A stretch of DNA of 64,000 nt from a bacterium (GTDB taxonomy: Bacteria > Fibrobacterota > Fibrobacteria > UBA11236): assembly GCA_900299345.1 (NCBI GenBank), contig OMJM01000042.1:1-64000 (forward strand). Direction: 5' to 3'. Position 1 is the first letter of the stretch. Every line of letters starts with the position of its first letter. Positions 46,542 through 55,480 of this stretch are shown here, piece by piece. The translations under genes and the position numbers were made by a program. The notes under the pieces were generated by a model. It was given only the letters and a program-made list of their open reading frames with translations. It had not been told where the DNA came from and searched no databases.

Positions 46542-47669
46542 CTAGCCTGCCGTCGCATACAGGCCTTCCAACGCTTCAATTTCTTTGTTGATATCATGGT
46601 CTTTTTCGATCTTGGTGCGACCTGATCGACCCATCAATCCCCAACGGTCGGACTCCTCCGCCATCCTTCGCAGCATATAGGCCAGTCCCATCGCGTCGCC
46701 TTCGGGAGCCAGCCATGCGCTGTGCTCGGGCACAGTGACGTAGGGAATGTCTGCATGCATCGTTGACACCACCGGCATACCGCATGCTTGCGCCTCAAGG
46801 AGAACCGTGGGCGCGCCACCTTCAGAGTCTCCATCGAAAGCCGTGCGCGAAGGTTGCAGCAGTACGTCGTGCTCAGCCATGGCCAGACGCATTTCTTCCA
46901 AGGTGCAGTAACCTTGAAATTCAACCCGATCCTGAAGTCCCAAACGGACGGCTTGGTCTTCCAACGCCTTGCGCAACGGTCCGTCACCCAGCACGGTGAG
47001 GCGCCACGGAAAATCCACACGCGAATCGGCCAGCGCGTCCAACCCTACGGACAATCCCTTTTTCTCGACCAAACGCCCCACAAAAAGAAAATGCACAGGA
47101 CGATTTCCATCCCATGCACGCTCACGGAAGTGATATTCCATCGGATCAATGGCAATGCGTTGAATCCGGATTTTTTCCTCGGGCGCGCCCAGTTCGATCA
47201 GCCTCTGCTGCATCGCAGGACCTTCCACGATCAAGAACCGTGCGGAAGCAAACACCTTTCGATATCCGGCTTCGGCGCGCTTGAGAAAGGTTTTTTGGGA
47301 AACGTCAGCTCCGTAAAAATTGACGAGCAGTGGTTTTCCCAATGTCCGCACAAAATCATGAGTGACCACCGCCCGAAAACCGTTGTGGGCATGGCACACG
47401 GCAATCTCCCTGTTGCGCAATATTTCAAAGGCTCCGGGATACTGAACGGGCGCATAAGAGCCTGCCATTCGTGCCAAAAGTTTCGCAATCATCGAACGAC
47501 GCGATGGAAAGCGCAACAACTCACCATTGGCCAGCGGGAATCGTTCCAGATTCTCCCACATGTCAGCCAGCACAAGCGGCTGGAAACGGCGCGACTTGCG
47601 CAGGGATTGCCAGATGAATGTCTCCGTGCGATGCAGATAGGCATCCAGCAAATGGAGGCATGCTGGCAT
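46542..47669 (-). CDS. Glycosyltransferase family 4 (group 1)
   Basis: A GT-B-fold glycosyltransferase of 375 residues. The N-terminal acceptor domain includes VCHAHNGFRAVV. The C-terminal donor domain has FLFVGRLVEKKG (about 200-211), LGDGPLRKALE and EGGAPTVLLEAQACGMPVV with the E-x7-E motif. The N-terminus (DAYLHRTETFIWQSL) matches exopolysaccharide-type GT4 enzymes. Donor and acceptor sugars are unknown. The ATG at 47669 overlaps the thiS stop as TGATG, an unusual partner for a glycosyltransferase. Confidence 0.85.
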   Translation of the reverse strand: MPACLHLLDAYLHRTETFIWQSLRKSRRFQPLVLADMWENLERFPLANGELLRFPSRRSMIAKLLARMAGSYAPVQYPGAFEILRNREIAVCHAHNGFRAVVTHDFVRTLGKPLLVNFYGADVSQKTFLKRAEAGYRKVFASARFLIVEGPAMQQRLIELGAPEEKIRIQRIAIDPMEYHFRERAWDGNRPVHFLFVGRLVEKKGLSVGLDALADSRVDFPWRLTVLGDGPLRKALEDQAVRLGLQDRVEFQGYCTLEEMRLAMAEHDVLLQPSRTAFDGDSEGGAPTVLLEAQACGMPVVSTMHADIPYVTVPEHSAWLAPEGDAMGLAYMLRRMAEESDRWGLMGRSGRTKIEKDHDINKEIEALEGLYATAG

Positions 47670-47869
47670 CAACCACCGCCCATGAACTTCACGATTTCAA
47701 CCGTGTCCCCATCCTTCAATTCGATGCTTGAGTAATCCGATTTCGGAGGGACCTTGTAATTGTATTCCACAACCACGGACTCCGGTTTCAATTGATGGCG
47801 ACTCAGCAAACCGGCAATGGTGAGCACCCCTTCGAATTCGGCAACGGCTCCGTTTAGATGCAGCTTCAT
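47669..47869 (-). CDS. thiS: Sulfur carrier protein ThiS (ubiquitin-like)
   Basis: A 66-residue beta-grasp protein ending FMGGG. The terminal Gly-Gly becomes thiocarboxylated and donates sulfur, classically to the thiazole of thiamine. The family pattern is seen in VVVEYNYKVPP, ELKDGDTVEIVKFMGGG. Three terminal glycines rather than two are slightly unusual. No thiF, thiG, thiH or thiO lies nearby. Instead it is coupled to a glycosyltransferase, so a role with another sulfur-using pathway cannot be excluded. Confidence 0.82.
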   Translation of the reverse strand: MKLHLNGAVAEFEGVLTIAGLLSRHQLKPESVVVEYNYKVPPKSDYSSIELKDGDTVEIVKFMGGG

Positions 47870-47952
47870 GATGGATGTGAAAAATACAAGGTACGGCTTA
47901 TTCCGGTTGAAGACTGCCAGTCATCAAGGATTTTTCGATGTTTACCCTGTGA

Positions 47953-49275
47953 ATGCCGAGTAAGAGAACCATTTCCGGCTGGGGGCGATACCCGGTCATT
48001 GAAGCTCGCGAAGAATTTCCCGCGGGACGCGAAACACTTTCCCCGAAGCTGAACGCTCCTTATCTTCCTCGTGGACAAGGCCGAAGCTATGGGGATGCGG
48101 GCCTCCCCGCATCTGACCATACCGCTCTTAACACCTCTTATCTCGATCGTTTCATCTCTTTCGATCCCGTCACAGGAATTCTGGAAGCAGAGGGCGGCGT
48201 GACCTTGGAGCGCATCCTTCGCTTTTCACTGCCGCGCGGTTTTTTTCTTCCGGTGACTCCTGGAACCATGTTCGTCAGTCTCGGTGGAGCGCTGGCCAGC
48301 AATGTGCATGGAAAAAACCATCATCGCTGCGGATCCATCGAACACTTTGTCACCGAGTTCGAAATCGGGACTCCCTCCGGAACTTTCACCTGTTCGCGAG
48401 AGAGCAACCGCGAGCTTTTTCTTGCGACCTTGGGCGGCTACGGACTGACCGGAACCATCACGCGCGCCAACCTGAAACTGAAACCTGTCACCTCGATTCA
48501 AGTGGATTGCCTGCGCATCCGCGCGAAAAATCTGGAGGCGATGTTCCGACTGTTCGAGGAACACGATACCAACTTCGAATATTCCGTGGCATGGATGGAC
48601 GCTTTGGCAAAAGGGGGAAATCGCGGCCGTGGGATCCTGATGCTGGGAAACCACTCCGACATGCCAGTCACAGGAAACCGCTCCCGTGAAAAAACCAAGT
48701 TGCGAGTTCCTTTCCCCATGCCCGGCATGCTGATGAACAACGCCTCACTCAAAGTCTTCAACACTGCGATCTACCTTTTCAGCCGACACGGAAAATCACG
48801 AGAAAACTTTGAATCGTTCTTCTATCCGCTCGACCGTATTCTCGACTGGAATCTTTTGTACGGCAAACAAGGATTCCTGCAATACCAGTGCGTCATTCCT
48901 GATCCACACGGCCAACAGGGCATCGAGTCCTGTCTGCGCTTTCTCAGCGACAACGGTCTGGGCTCCTTTGTCTCCGTGCTCAAGCGCTGCGGAGATGACG
49001 AGGTGATGCTGCCTTTCTGCAAACGCGGCTACACATTGGCCTTGGACATTCCTTTCCATGGTACGAAAACTTTGCGGGCGTTGGATCGGCTGGACGCCTT
49101 GGTGATCGATTATGGCGGTCGCGTGTATTTGACCAAGGATGCCCGTCTCAAACCCGAAGCTTTTCGCGCCATGTATCCCGAATACAAGACGTGGATGGAC
49201 ACGATCCGACACTTCAACCCCGAGGGTAAAATTTCATCGCGCTTGGCGGAAAGGCTGAAGCTGTGGGACGCATAG
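47953..49275 (+). CDS. dprE1: DprE1-like FAD oxidoreductase (decaprenylphosphoryl-ribose 2'-oxidase family)
   Basis: A 440-residue vanillyl-alcohol-oxidase-type flavoprotein. FAD-binding signatures are LPRGQGRSYGDAG (about 38-50) and PVTPGTMFVSLGG with ASNVHGKNHHRCGS (about 95-125), the close DprE1 pattern. Near the C-terminus VYLTKDARLKPEAFRAMYP contains the lysine that corresponds to the DprE1 substrate lysine. DprE1 oxidises polyprenyl-phospho-ribose at C2. Adjacent dprE2 and ubiA genes support this over an aldonolactone oxidase. ATG 47953 has no clear ribosome site. It diverges from thiS. Confidence 0.8.
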   Translation: MPSKRTISGWGRYPVIEAREEFPAGRETLSPKLNAPYLPRGQGRSYGDAGLPASDHTALNTSYLDRFISFDPVTGILEAEGGVTLERILRFSLPRGFFLPVTPGTMFVSLGGALASNVHGKNHHRCGSIEHFVTEFEIGTPSGTFTCSRESNRELFLATLGGYGLTGTITRANLKLKPVTSIQVDCLRIRAKNLEAMFRLFEEHDTNFEYSVAWMDALAKGGNRGRGILMLGNHSDMPVTGNRSREKTKLRVPFPMPGMLMNNASLKVFNTAIYLFSRHGKSRENFESFFYPLDRILDWNLLYGKQGFLQYQCVIPDPHGQQGIESCLRFLSDNGLGSFVSVLKRCGDDEVMLPFCKRGYTLALDIPFHGTKTLRALDRLDALVIDYGGRVYLTKDARLKPEAFRAMYPEYKTWMDTIRHFNPEGKISSRLAERLKLWDA

Positions 49276-49994
49276 TCATCTTCTCCGCCACCTCCGGCAT
49301 CGCTCGTGCCGTGGCCGAGGAATTTTTGGCCCAAGGCGAGGAACTGGTTCTCACCGGACGCTCCAAGGAAAGCCTTGATGCCGTGGCACGGGATCTTCAA
49401 GTCCTCAGCGGTAAAGCCATTCCCTGTTTCGTGTGGGACGTTCTGGGTTTCGCGGAACATGAACGCTTGTTTCGGGAATTGATTGCCGTACACGACATCA
49501 GCGGACTTTTCATGGCTGCCGGCATCCAGATTCCACAAAAGGAATGCGATGCCGAACCCGCAAAAACCTTGCTGACCTTCAACACCAATCTGAACGGCCC
49601 GGTGGCCGTGATGACCTTGTTCGCGCAACACTTCAAACAAACGAATTCCGGATTCATCAGCTGCGTATCCTCGGTAGCTGGAGATCGTGGGCGCGGCAGC
49701 ATCACGGCATACGCATCGTCAAAGGCAGGGTTGAGCGCGCACCTTCAGGGACTGGCCAACCGTTTGAAAAACACAGGCGTATTGATCCAGTGCGTCAAGC
49801 CAGGCTATGTGCGCACCCCGATGACGGCGGGCCTCCGCAGTCTGTTAATCGTTTCCCCCCGTTGGGCGGCACGCGACATCGTGAACGCCATCCGGAAAAA
49901 ACGCGAGGTGGTTTACACCCCGTTCTTCTGGAAGTACATCATGCTCGTGATCCGCGCCATCCCGGAACCCTTGTTCAGAAAACTGGGATTATGA
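49263..49994 (+). CDS. dprE2: DprE2-like short-chain dehydrogenase
   Basis: An NAD(P)-dependent SDR of 243 residues. The nucleotide loop reads IFSATSGIARAVAEEF (about 5-20), a variant TGxxxGIG. The catalytic set is Ser in VSSVAG, then YASSKAG (Tyr-x3-Lys). The C-terminal IPEPLFRKLGL resembles the hydrophobic tail of DprE2. It would reduce the keto product of DprE1 to polyprenyl-phospho-arabinose. The GTG start overlaps dprE1 by 13 bases, and its stop overlaps the ubiA ATG by four, so the three are tightly coupled. Confidence 0.82.
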   Translation: MGRIVIFSATSGIARAVAEEFLAQGEELVLTGRSKESLDAVARDLQVLSGKAIPCFVWDVLGFAEHERLFRELIAVHDISGLFMAAGIQIPQKECDAEPAKTLLTFNTNLNGPVAVMTLFAQHFKQTNSGFISCVSSVAGDRGRGSITAYASSKAGLSAHLQGLANRLKNTGVLIQCVKPGYVRTPMTAGLRSLLIVSPRWAARDIVNAIRKKREVVYTPFFWKYIMLVIRAIPEPLFRKLGL

Positions 49995-50881
49995 ACTCCA
50001 AGCCGCTGGTCTGGCTGCGCTTATTGCGTCCTTCGCACTGGATCAAGAATCTTTTCGTGCTGGCCGGCGTTTTCTTTTCGGGAAACTGGCGGCAACCCGG
50101 GATGCTGATGCTTGCGTTTGAGGCATTCCTCGCCTTCTGCCTGGCATCCAGCGCCGTATACTCCCTGAACGATACATGGGATTGCGAAGTGGACAAGAAC
50201 CATCCCCGCAAACGGCTGCGTCCGATTGCGGCTGGTTTGCTTTCACGGAATACAGGCTATCTGACTTCGGGAGTTCTAATCCTGTTCGCAATGGTTTTAG
50301 GTTTGCGTGCTTCCGGTTTATTAGCCCTTGCTTTGGCCGCTTATATCGTGGTCAACATCCTGTACTCGCTGAACTTGAAAAACCGCGTGTTGCTCGATGT
50401 CTTTTGCATCGCCTTCGGGTTCATCATCCGGTTGCTGGCGGGAACGTGGGGGCTGGGCATCGCTCCTTCGCAATGGTTTCTTTTGTGCACACTTTCACTC
50501 AGCCTCTTCCTGGGTTTTTCCAAACGCTATGCCGAACTCATCGACAAAGAGCGGCCGCTGGAGGAAAAACGCCGGGTGCTGCAGAATTACACGCCGGAAT
50601 TTTTACGCCTGTTGTTGAGTGTGACCTTGTCGGCATCTCTCATTACCTACGCCTTGTACACCACCAGCTCCCGTACCGCCGAAGTGCATCATACGGCCGG
50701 GCTGATTTATACCCTGCCGCTGGTGTTGTGGGGCCTGTTCCGTTATCTGTACCGGGTGATGCACGGAGGGTTCGGAGAAAACACCGTGGCCGACGTGTTG
50801 CGGGACCGGCAAATGCTGCTGGTTTCACTGCTTTATCTGATCGCCACCGGAAGCCTGCTTTTTTTCGGCGGATCCGGTTGA
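49991..50881 (+). CDS. ubiA: UbiA-family polyprenyl-phosphate phosphoribosyltransferase (Rv3806c-like)
   Basis: A polytopic membrane prenyltransferase of 296 residues with about nine spans. The first Asp-rich motif, YSLNDTWDCEVDKNHPRKRLRPIAAG (split here into its N-D-x3-D-x3-D pattern and HPxKRxRPIA), closely follows decaprenyl-phosphate phosphoribosyltransferase. The second site shows RYAELIDKE. The Rv3806c enzyme moves phosphoribose from PRPP to decaprenyl phosphate, the first step before DprE1. The ATG at 49991 overlaps dprE2. The phosphatase expected between the steps is not seen nearby. Confidence 0.85.
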   Translation: MNSKPLVWLRLLRPSHWIKNLFVLAGVFFSGNWRQPGMLMLAFEAFLAFCLASSAVYSLNDTWDCEVDKNHPRKRLRPIAAGLLSRNTGYLTSGVLILFAMVLGLRASGLLALALAAYIVVNILYSLNLKNRVLLDVFCIAFGFIIRLLAGTWGLGIAPSQWFLLCTLSLSLFLGFSKRYAELIDKERPLEEKRRVLQNYTPEFLRLLLSVTLSASLITYALYTTSSRTAEVHHTAGLIYTLPLVLWGLFRYLYRVMHGGFGENTVADVLRDRQMLLVSLLYLIATGSLLFFGGSG

Positions 50882-50953
50882 GCAAGAGCCGATAAACTTG
50901 CAATTTTGAGCCTCTGCGGGCGTTCTCTTGTGGAATGCCTGCCCACAGAACAC

Positions 50954-53614
50954 ATGGATAGCCGTTACTCTCCCCAAGACATCGAAGCCAAGTGGTACGC
51001 CACGTGGGAAAAAGCCGGATCGTTTGAACCCCGGGGCCAAGGCAAGCCCTTTACCATCGTCATCCCTCCGCCCAACGTGACAGGCGCGCTGCACATGGGA
51101 CACGCCCTGAACAACACCTTGCAGGACGTGTTGATCCGCTTCAAGCGGCTGCAGGGATACCGCACCCTCTGGCAACCCGGTACGGACCACGCGGGCATCG
51201 CCACGCAGAGCGTGGTGGAACGGACCCTGCAAAAGGACGGCAAGAGCAAACACGATCTGGGACGCGAGAAATTCATCGAGCACGTCTGGGCGTGGAAGAA
51301 TGAATACGGCGGACGCATCGTTGAACAGCTCAAGCGGCTCGGCTGCTCCTGCGACTGGTCGCGCCTGCGCTTCACCATGGACGACGGATTGTCCAAGGCC
51401 GTGCGCGAAGTGTTTGTGCGTCTGCACGAGGACGGCTTGATCTATCGCGGCGCTCGACTGGTGAACTGGTGCCCAAAACTTCAGACAGCCCTCGCGGACG
51501 AGGAAGTGGAGAACAAGGAAAGCAAGGGACATTTCTGGTCCATCCGCTACCCGCTGGAGGGTAATCCCGGCGAAGGCATCGTGGTTGCAACGACGCGTCC
51601 CGAAACCTTGTTCGGCGACGTGGCCGTGGCCGTCCATGCCGAAGATGAACGCTACAAGCACCTGATCGGCAAGCGGGTGTTGATTCCCATCATCAACCGC
51701 GCCATTCCCATCATCGCCGACGAACATGCCGACCCGACCAAGGGAACCGGCGCGGTGAAAATCACACCCGCGCATGACTTCAACGACTTCGAGGTCGGAC
51801 AGCGGCATCAACTCAAGCCCATTGTGGCCATGAATCTCGACGCCACACTCAACCACGAAGCCGGCCCCTACGCGGGCATGGAACGGTTCGCAGCCCGCAA
51901 GAAGCTCGTGGCGGAACTGGAAGAAAAAGGTTTGCTCGTTTCCGTCGAGGATCGACTCATCAACATCCCCTACTGCTACCGCTCCGGAGATGTGGTCGAA
52001 CCTTCACTGTTGAGCCAGTGGTATGTGAAGATGCGTCCGCTTGCCGAACCCGCATTGGCCTGTGTGGATCGCGGCGACACCCGTTTCGTGCCGGAGCGCT
52101 ATGTCAAAACCTACCGGCAATGGCTGGAACCGTTCCGCGACTGGTGCATTTCACGCCAACTCTGGTGGGGCCACCAAATTCCGGTGTGGTACGTGATCTC
52201 CGAAACCGGAGGCAAGGTTCTGGATTCAACACCGCACATTGCCGCGCGATCCGAAAAAGACGCGCGCAAACAGGCTGTTGCAAAGTTCGGTCCCGATTGC
52301 ACGCTGAAGCAGGAAGAGGACGTGCTCGACACATGGTTCTCCAGCGCCCTGTGGCCGTTCTCGACCTTGGGCTGGCCCGACGAAACTCCGGACCTGAAAG
52401 CCTTCTACCCCACCGACGTGCTGGTCACGGCGCGTGACATCATCTACTTCTGGGTGGCGCGCATGATTTTCTCCGGGCTCAAGTTCATGGGGCCTGCGCC
52501 GTTCCACACCGTGTACATCCACGGCACCATTCTCGACGAGAAGGGCCAGCGGATGAGCAAGTCCAAGGGCAACGGCATCGATCCCATCGAAATGATCGGG
52601 CAGTTCGGCGCGGACGCCGTGCGCTTCGCGTTGCTGACGCTCACGACCGAGGGACAGGACATCAAGCTGTCGCCCGTGAAGTTCGAGGGTGGACGCAATT
52701 TCGCCAACAAGCTGTGGAACGCGGTGCGTTTCGTGCATCCGCATCTTTCCTCGGCCGCCCCGTCCCTCGAGGGATTGGAGCTTTCTCTCGCCGATCGCTG
52801 GATTCTGAAACGCTGCGATGAAACCGTCCGTGAAGTGGCCGAGGCACTGGAACCGCCAAACCTCCGCTTCTCCGACGCTGCGCAAGCACTGTACCGTTTC
52901 ACATGGGATGACTTCTGCTCGCGCTACTTGGAGATTCGCAAGAAGGACATCACCGGTGAGGATGGACCGGCCAAGCGCGCCGCCACCACGGTGTTCCGTG
53001 CGGTGCTGCGCGATCTCATCGCCATCCTGCATCCGTTCATGCCCTATATTACCGAGGAGATCCATTCGCACCTCGGTGAAACGGATCTCCTCGTTACGGG
53101 ACAATGGCCGAAATCGCGTCAGGTTGAATTCTCCGCCGCCGAACAGAAAACCATGGATGGTTTGATCGCCATCGTGGAAGCTGTGCGGCAAATCCGCGGC
53201 GGATACAGCCTGCCACCGCAACAGGCGCTGGACGTGCGTGTGCAGATGGACAGCAAAGATTCAGTCGCCGCGCTGTTGCCGCAACAGTCCATCATATTGG
53301 GGCTGGAAAAGATCGGGAATCTGGAAATCGGTTCCGGCATTGTGAAACCCTCTTTCGCAGCCTCAACCTTGATTCCCGGCGGCAAGGTGTATGTTCCGCT
53401 GGAAGGGCTGCTCGATCCCAATGCGGAACGGCTACGCCTCGGTAAAGAACTCGAAAAGGCCAAGAGTTTCGTGGTCACCCAGGAAAACAAGTTGAGGAAT
53501 GAAAAGTTCGTGCAGGGCGCGCCTGCCGATGTGGTGGAAGGCGAACGCGAGAAACTGCGCTCTCAGATCAACAAGGTTGCGAAGTTGGAAGAAGCATTGA
53601 GGGATTTGGGATAG
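50954..53614 (+). CDS. valS: Valyl-tRNA synthetase
   Basis: A class I aminoacyl-tRNA synthetase of 886 residues that charges tRNA-Val. The HIGH-type motif is HMGH (47-50) in PPPNVTGALHMGHAL. The editing domain carries the threonine-rich VATTRPETLFGD. The KMSKS motif is RMSKSKGNG, and the C-terminal coiled-coil arm is at about 820-886 (RLRLGKELEKAKSF). I chose ATG 50954, where the protein starts MDSRYSPQDIEAKWY; a TTG 16 codons upstream gives residues unlike the family. Confidence 0.96.
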   Translation: MDSRYSPQDIEAKWYATWEKAGSFEPRGQGKPFTIVIPPPNVTGALHMGHALNNTLQDVLIRFKRLQGYRTLWQPGTDHAGIATQSVVERTLQKDGKSKHDLGREKFIEHVWAWKNEYGGRIVEQLKRLGCSCDWSRLRFTMDDGLSKAVREVFVRLHEDGLIYRGARLVNWCPKLQTALADEEVENKESKGHFWSIRYPLEGNPGEGIVVATTRPETLFGDVAVAVHAEDERYKHLIGKRVLIPIINRAIPIIADEHADPTKGTGAVKITPAHDFNDFEVGQRHQLKPIVAMNLDATLNHEAGPYAGMERFAARKKLVAELEEKGLLVSVEDRLINIPYCYRSGDVVEPSLLSQWYVKMRPLAEPALACVDRGDTRFVPERYVKTYRQWLEPFRDWCISRQLWWGHQIPVWYVISETGGKVLDSTPHIAARSEKDARKQAVAKFGPDCTLKQEEDVLDTWFSSALWPFSTLGWPDETPDLKAFYPTDVLVTARDIIYFWVARMIFSGLKFMGPAPFHTVYIHGTILDEKGQRMSKSKGNGIDPIEMIGQFGADAVRFALLTLTTEGQDIKLSPVKFEGGRNFANKLWNAVRFVHPHLSSAAPSLEGLELSLADRWILKRCDETVREVAEALEPPNLRFSDAAQALYRFTWDDFCSRYLEIRKKDITGEDGPAKRAATTVFRAVLRDLIAILHPFMPYITEEIHSHLGETDLLVTGQWPKSRQVEFSAAEQKTMDGLIAIVEAVRQIRGGYSLPPQQALDVRVQMDSKDSVAALLPQQSIILGLEKIGNLEIGSGIVKPSFAASTLIPGGKVYVPLEGLLDPNAERLRLGKELEKAKSFVVTQENKLRNEKFVQGAPADVVEGEREKLRSQINKVAKLEEALRDLG

Positions 53615-53621
53615 GTTCCCC

Positions 53622-54593
53622 ATGCCCTTTCAAAAAACATCGCCGAATCTGGCGTACCGCAACAATTACCCGCATGCCGATCCCGGCATCCTCGATCTGA
53701 TCCGTTGGCGGGTGACACGCAAGGCACCGCCAAAACCAAAGCCTTTTCCCCTGACGCCGAATGATCCAGCCGCGTTGCTTACCAACCGCACGCGACCCTC
53801 GTTGACTTGGGTGGGACACTCCACCTTCCTTGTGCAGATCGAAGGAAAAAATTTCCTGACCGACCCCATCTTCAGCGATCGCGCTTCGCCTTTCCCTATC
53901 GCCGGGCCGAAACGGATCACACCCGTCGGCATCGCCATGGAGGCGCTGCCACACATAGACTTTGTGCTGGTCTCGCACAACCATTACGATCATCTCGACG
54001 CCCGCTCTCTGAAAGAGCTGCTGCGCCGTCAACCGGAGAATCCTCCGGTGATCGTCACTCCGTCGAAGCTCGGTTCATGGTTCCGGCACCGTGGCTTTCC
54101 GCGCGTGATGGAAATCGACTGGTGGAACAGCGCCGATGTTTGCGGTTTGAAGGTTCATGCCGTACCGGTACAGCACTGGAGCCAGCGCATACCGTTTATC
54201 GTGAACCGGACGTTGTGGGCCGGGTTCATCGTGGAAGGCCGCAACGGCCGGCTGTTGTTCCCCGGCGACACAGGATACTCTTCCGACTTCAAGGACATTC
54301 ATGAACGCATCGGGCCGATGACGGTGTCGCTGCTGCCCATCGGTGCTTACGAACCGCGCTGGTTCATGCATTCGATGCACATCGGCCCGCACGAGGCCGT
54401 TCAAATCCATCGTGATCTGGGCTCGAAGCTCTCTGTGGCAATGCACTGGGGGACGTTCGCGCTGACGGATGAACCCTTCGAGGAACCACCGCAGTTGTTG
54501 CGGGATACTTTACAGGCCCAAAATCTGACGGAGAAGGACTTTTGGATCATGGGTCACGGTGAGACGCGGTGGCTGGATGAGGTATGGGGATAA
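53622..54593 (+). CDS. Metallo-beta-lactamase-fold hydrolase (NAPE-PLD-like / UlaG-type)
   Basis: A 323-residue MBL-fold enzyme. The strand LTWVGHSTFLVQIEGKNFLTDP (about 61-82, given as its landmarks VGHST and LTDP) leads to the metal motif SHNHYDHLD (HxHxDH). Later ligands lie in PVQHWSQR, LFPGDTGY and AMHWGTF. This pattern is that of the N-acyl-phosphatidylethanolamine phospholipase D-like group, which in bacteria has unproven substrates, possibly phospholipids. It starts 7 bases after valS and converges on the DCC gene. Confidence 0.82.
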   Translation: MPFQKTSPNLAYRNNYPHADPGILDLIRWRVTRKAPPKPKPFPLTPNDPAALLTNRTRPSLTWVGHSTFLVQIEGKNFLTDPIFSDRASPFPIAGPKRITPVGIAMEALPHIDFVLVSHNHYDHLDARSLKELLRRQPENPPVIVTPSKLGSWFRHRGFPRVMEIDWWNSADVCGLKVHAVPVQHWSQRIPFIVNRTLWAGFIVEGRNGRLLFPGDTGYSSDFKDIHERIGPMTVSLLPIGAYEPRWFMHSMHIGPHEAVQIHRDLGSKLSVAMHWGTFALTDEPFEEPPQLLRDTLQAQNLTEKDFWIMGHGETRWLDEVWG

Positions 54594-54596
54594 GGC

Positions 54597-55007
54597 TTAC
54601 CCCAAAAATCTCTCCAGCCATTCTGGCTTCGGAACCATACAGGTCTGTGATTTTCCAAACCAACGGTAGCGGTTCCTTGCAATCCACCGATACACTGCGT
54701 CCCTCACCGACCGGGGGATGATGATCAAGAAATACAGCAACGACCACGGCCAACGCAAATGCCTTACGATCCGCAAAGCCGACGTGCTTTCAATGCTCCA
54801 CTTCCCCGCCTCCAACAGAACGATGCTGTCGATGTTTTCGTGAGGAACACCGTGCGCCTTGAGAAGGCAAAGTCCCGCCTCGGACTGCAACGGAGCAAAA
54901 TGGATATGATGTTTTGAATCTCGTTTGAGAACAAACTTCACCACCCCGTTGCAGAGGTGGCAAAATCCGTCGAAGAGGATGACGGAATGTGAGTCTTCCG
55001 CCTTCAA
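54597..55007 (-). CDS. DCC1-like thiol-disulfide oxidoreductase family (DUF393)
   Basis: A 136-residue thioredoxin-like protein. The family motif DGFCHLC (about 13-19) supplies the CxxC pair. Following it are KRDSKHHIHFAPLQSE and the helix LRIVRHLRWPWSLLYFLIIIPRSVRDAVYRWIARNRYRWFGK, which I summarise as LLYFLIIIPRSVRD and RNRYRWFG, both typical. Members are predicted to reduce or form disulfides, but the substrates are unknown. The start is a TTG with GGGAAG just upstream. It follows the holin gene by five bases. Confidence 0.83.
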   Translation of the reverse strand: MKAEDSHSVILFDGFCHLCNGVVKFVLKRDSKHHIHFAPLQSEAGLCLLKAHGVPHENIDSIVLLEAGKWSIESTSALRIVRHLRWPWSLLYFLIIIPRSVRDAVYRWIARNRYRWFGKSQTCMVPKPEWLERFLG

Positions 55008-55012
55008 CTTCC

Positions 55013-55480
55013 CTATTTGTTCCCGATTACCTTCGTGTCAGCGCCTTTGATCTTCTCATAAGTCCGGAAGCCGCCGAGACCGAGCATGCCGAACAACAAG
55101 GTCATCAACACATCACCCGGAAGCGCCGGGGGCACAGGGCCATTGAAATGCCGCCACGCTGTGATCCAGCAAAACAACGGATAGCCGAGAAATTGGTAGG
55201 CCAGCCCCAGAACGCAGATCCATCCCACCGCGGGCCGCCAGCCGGCCACGAACATGTTGGGATTGGCCGCCTCGATCTTGTTGATCTCCTGCTGGCCCGT
55301 CGCCAGCTGGACATCCAGTTTGTCTTCGGCAAGCTGGAACTCCTGCGTGGCCTTCTGGATCTCCAGCTTCTTCTCCATCCGCTCTTCGTCGGAGGTGAAG
55401 AGTTTGTCCAACGCGTCACCCGTGTCCTTCACGATATTGCCTCCGGAGAACATTTTCCCAATCAGACTGAACGGATTCAT
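55013..55480 (-). CDS. Holin of the 3TM, gene-transfer-agent type
   Basis: About 155 residues. A soluble charged N-terminal half (EERMEKKLEIQKATQEF, helical) precedes hydrophobic spans near 92-117 (PAVGWICVLGLAYQFLG) and 130-145 (VLMTLLFGMLGLGGF). The motif FVAGWRPAVGW and the order match the GTA_holin_3TM group. Holins open the inner membrane so that a muralytic enzyme can reach the wall. The ATG at 55480 overlaps the endolysin stop by four bases. No other phage genes are next to it. Confidence 0.75.
   Translation of the reverse strand: MNPFSLIGKMFSGGNIVKDTGDALDKLFTSDEERMEKKLEIQKATQEFQLAEDKLDVQLATGQQEINKIEAANPNMFVAGWRPAVGWICVLGLAYQFLGYPLFCWITAWRHFNGPVPPALPGDVLMTLLFGMLGLGGFRTYEKIKGADTKVIGNK

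Noticed and set aside
47870-47952. Possible TPP riboswitch before thiS
   Set aside because: The gap is only about 80 bases and shows none of the conserved TPP-riboswitch core segments.
50825-51856. A 343-codon minus-strand frame over the start of valS
   Set aside because: Antisense to conserved valS motifs and without family similarity.
52226-53221. A 331-codon minus-strand frame inside valS
   Set aside because: Antisense shadow, explained by the codon use of valS.
54580-54606. Hairpin between the MBL-fold gene and the DCC gene
   Set aside because: The stem is imperfect and lacks a T tract on the proper side of either strand, so it is not called a terminator.
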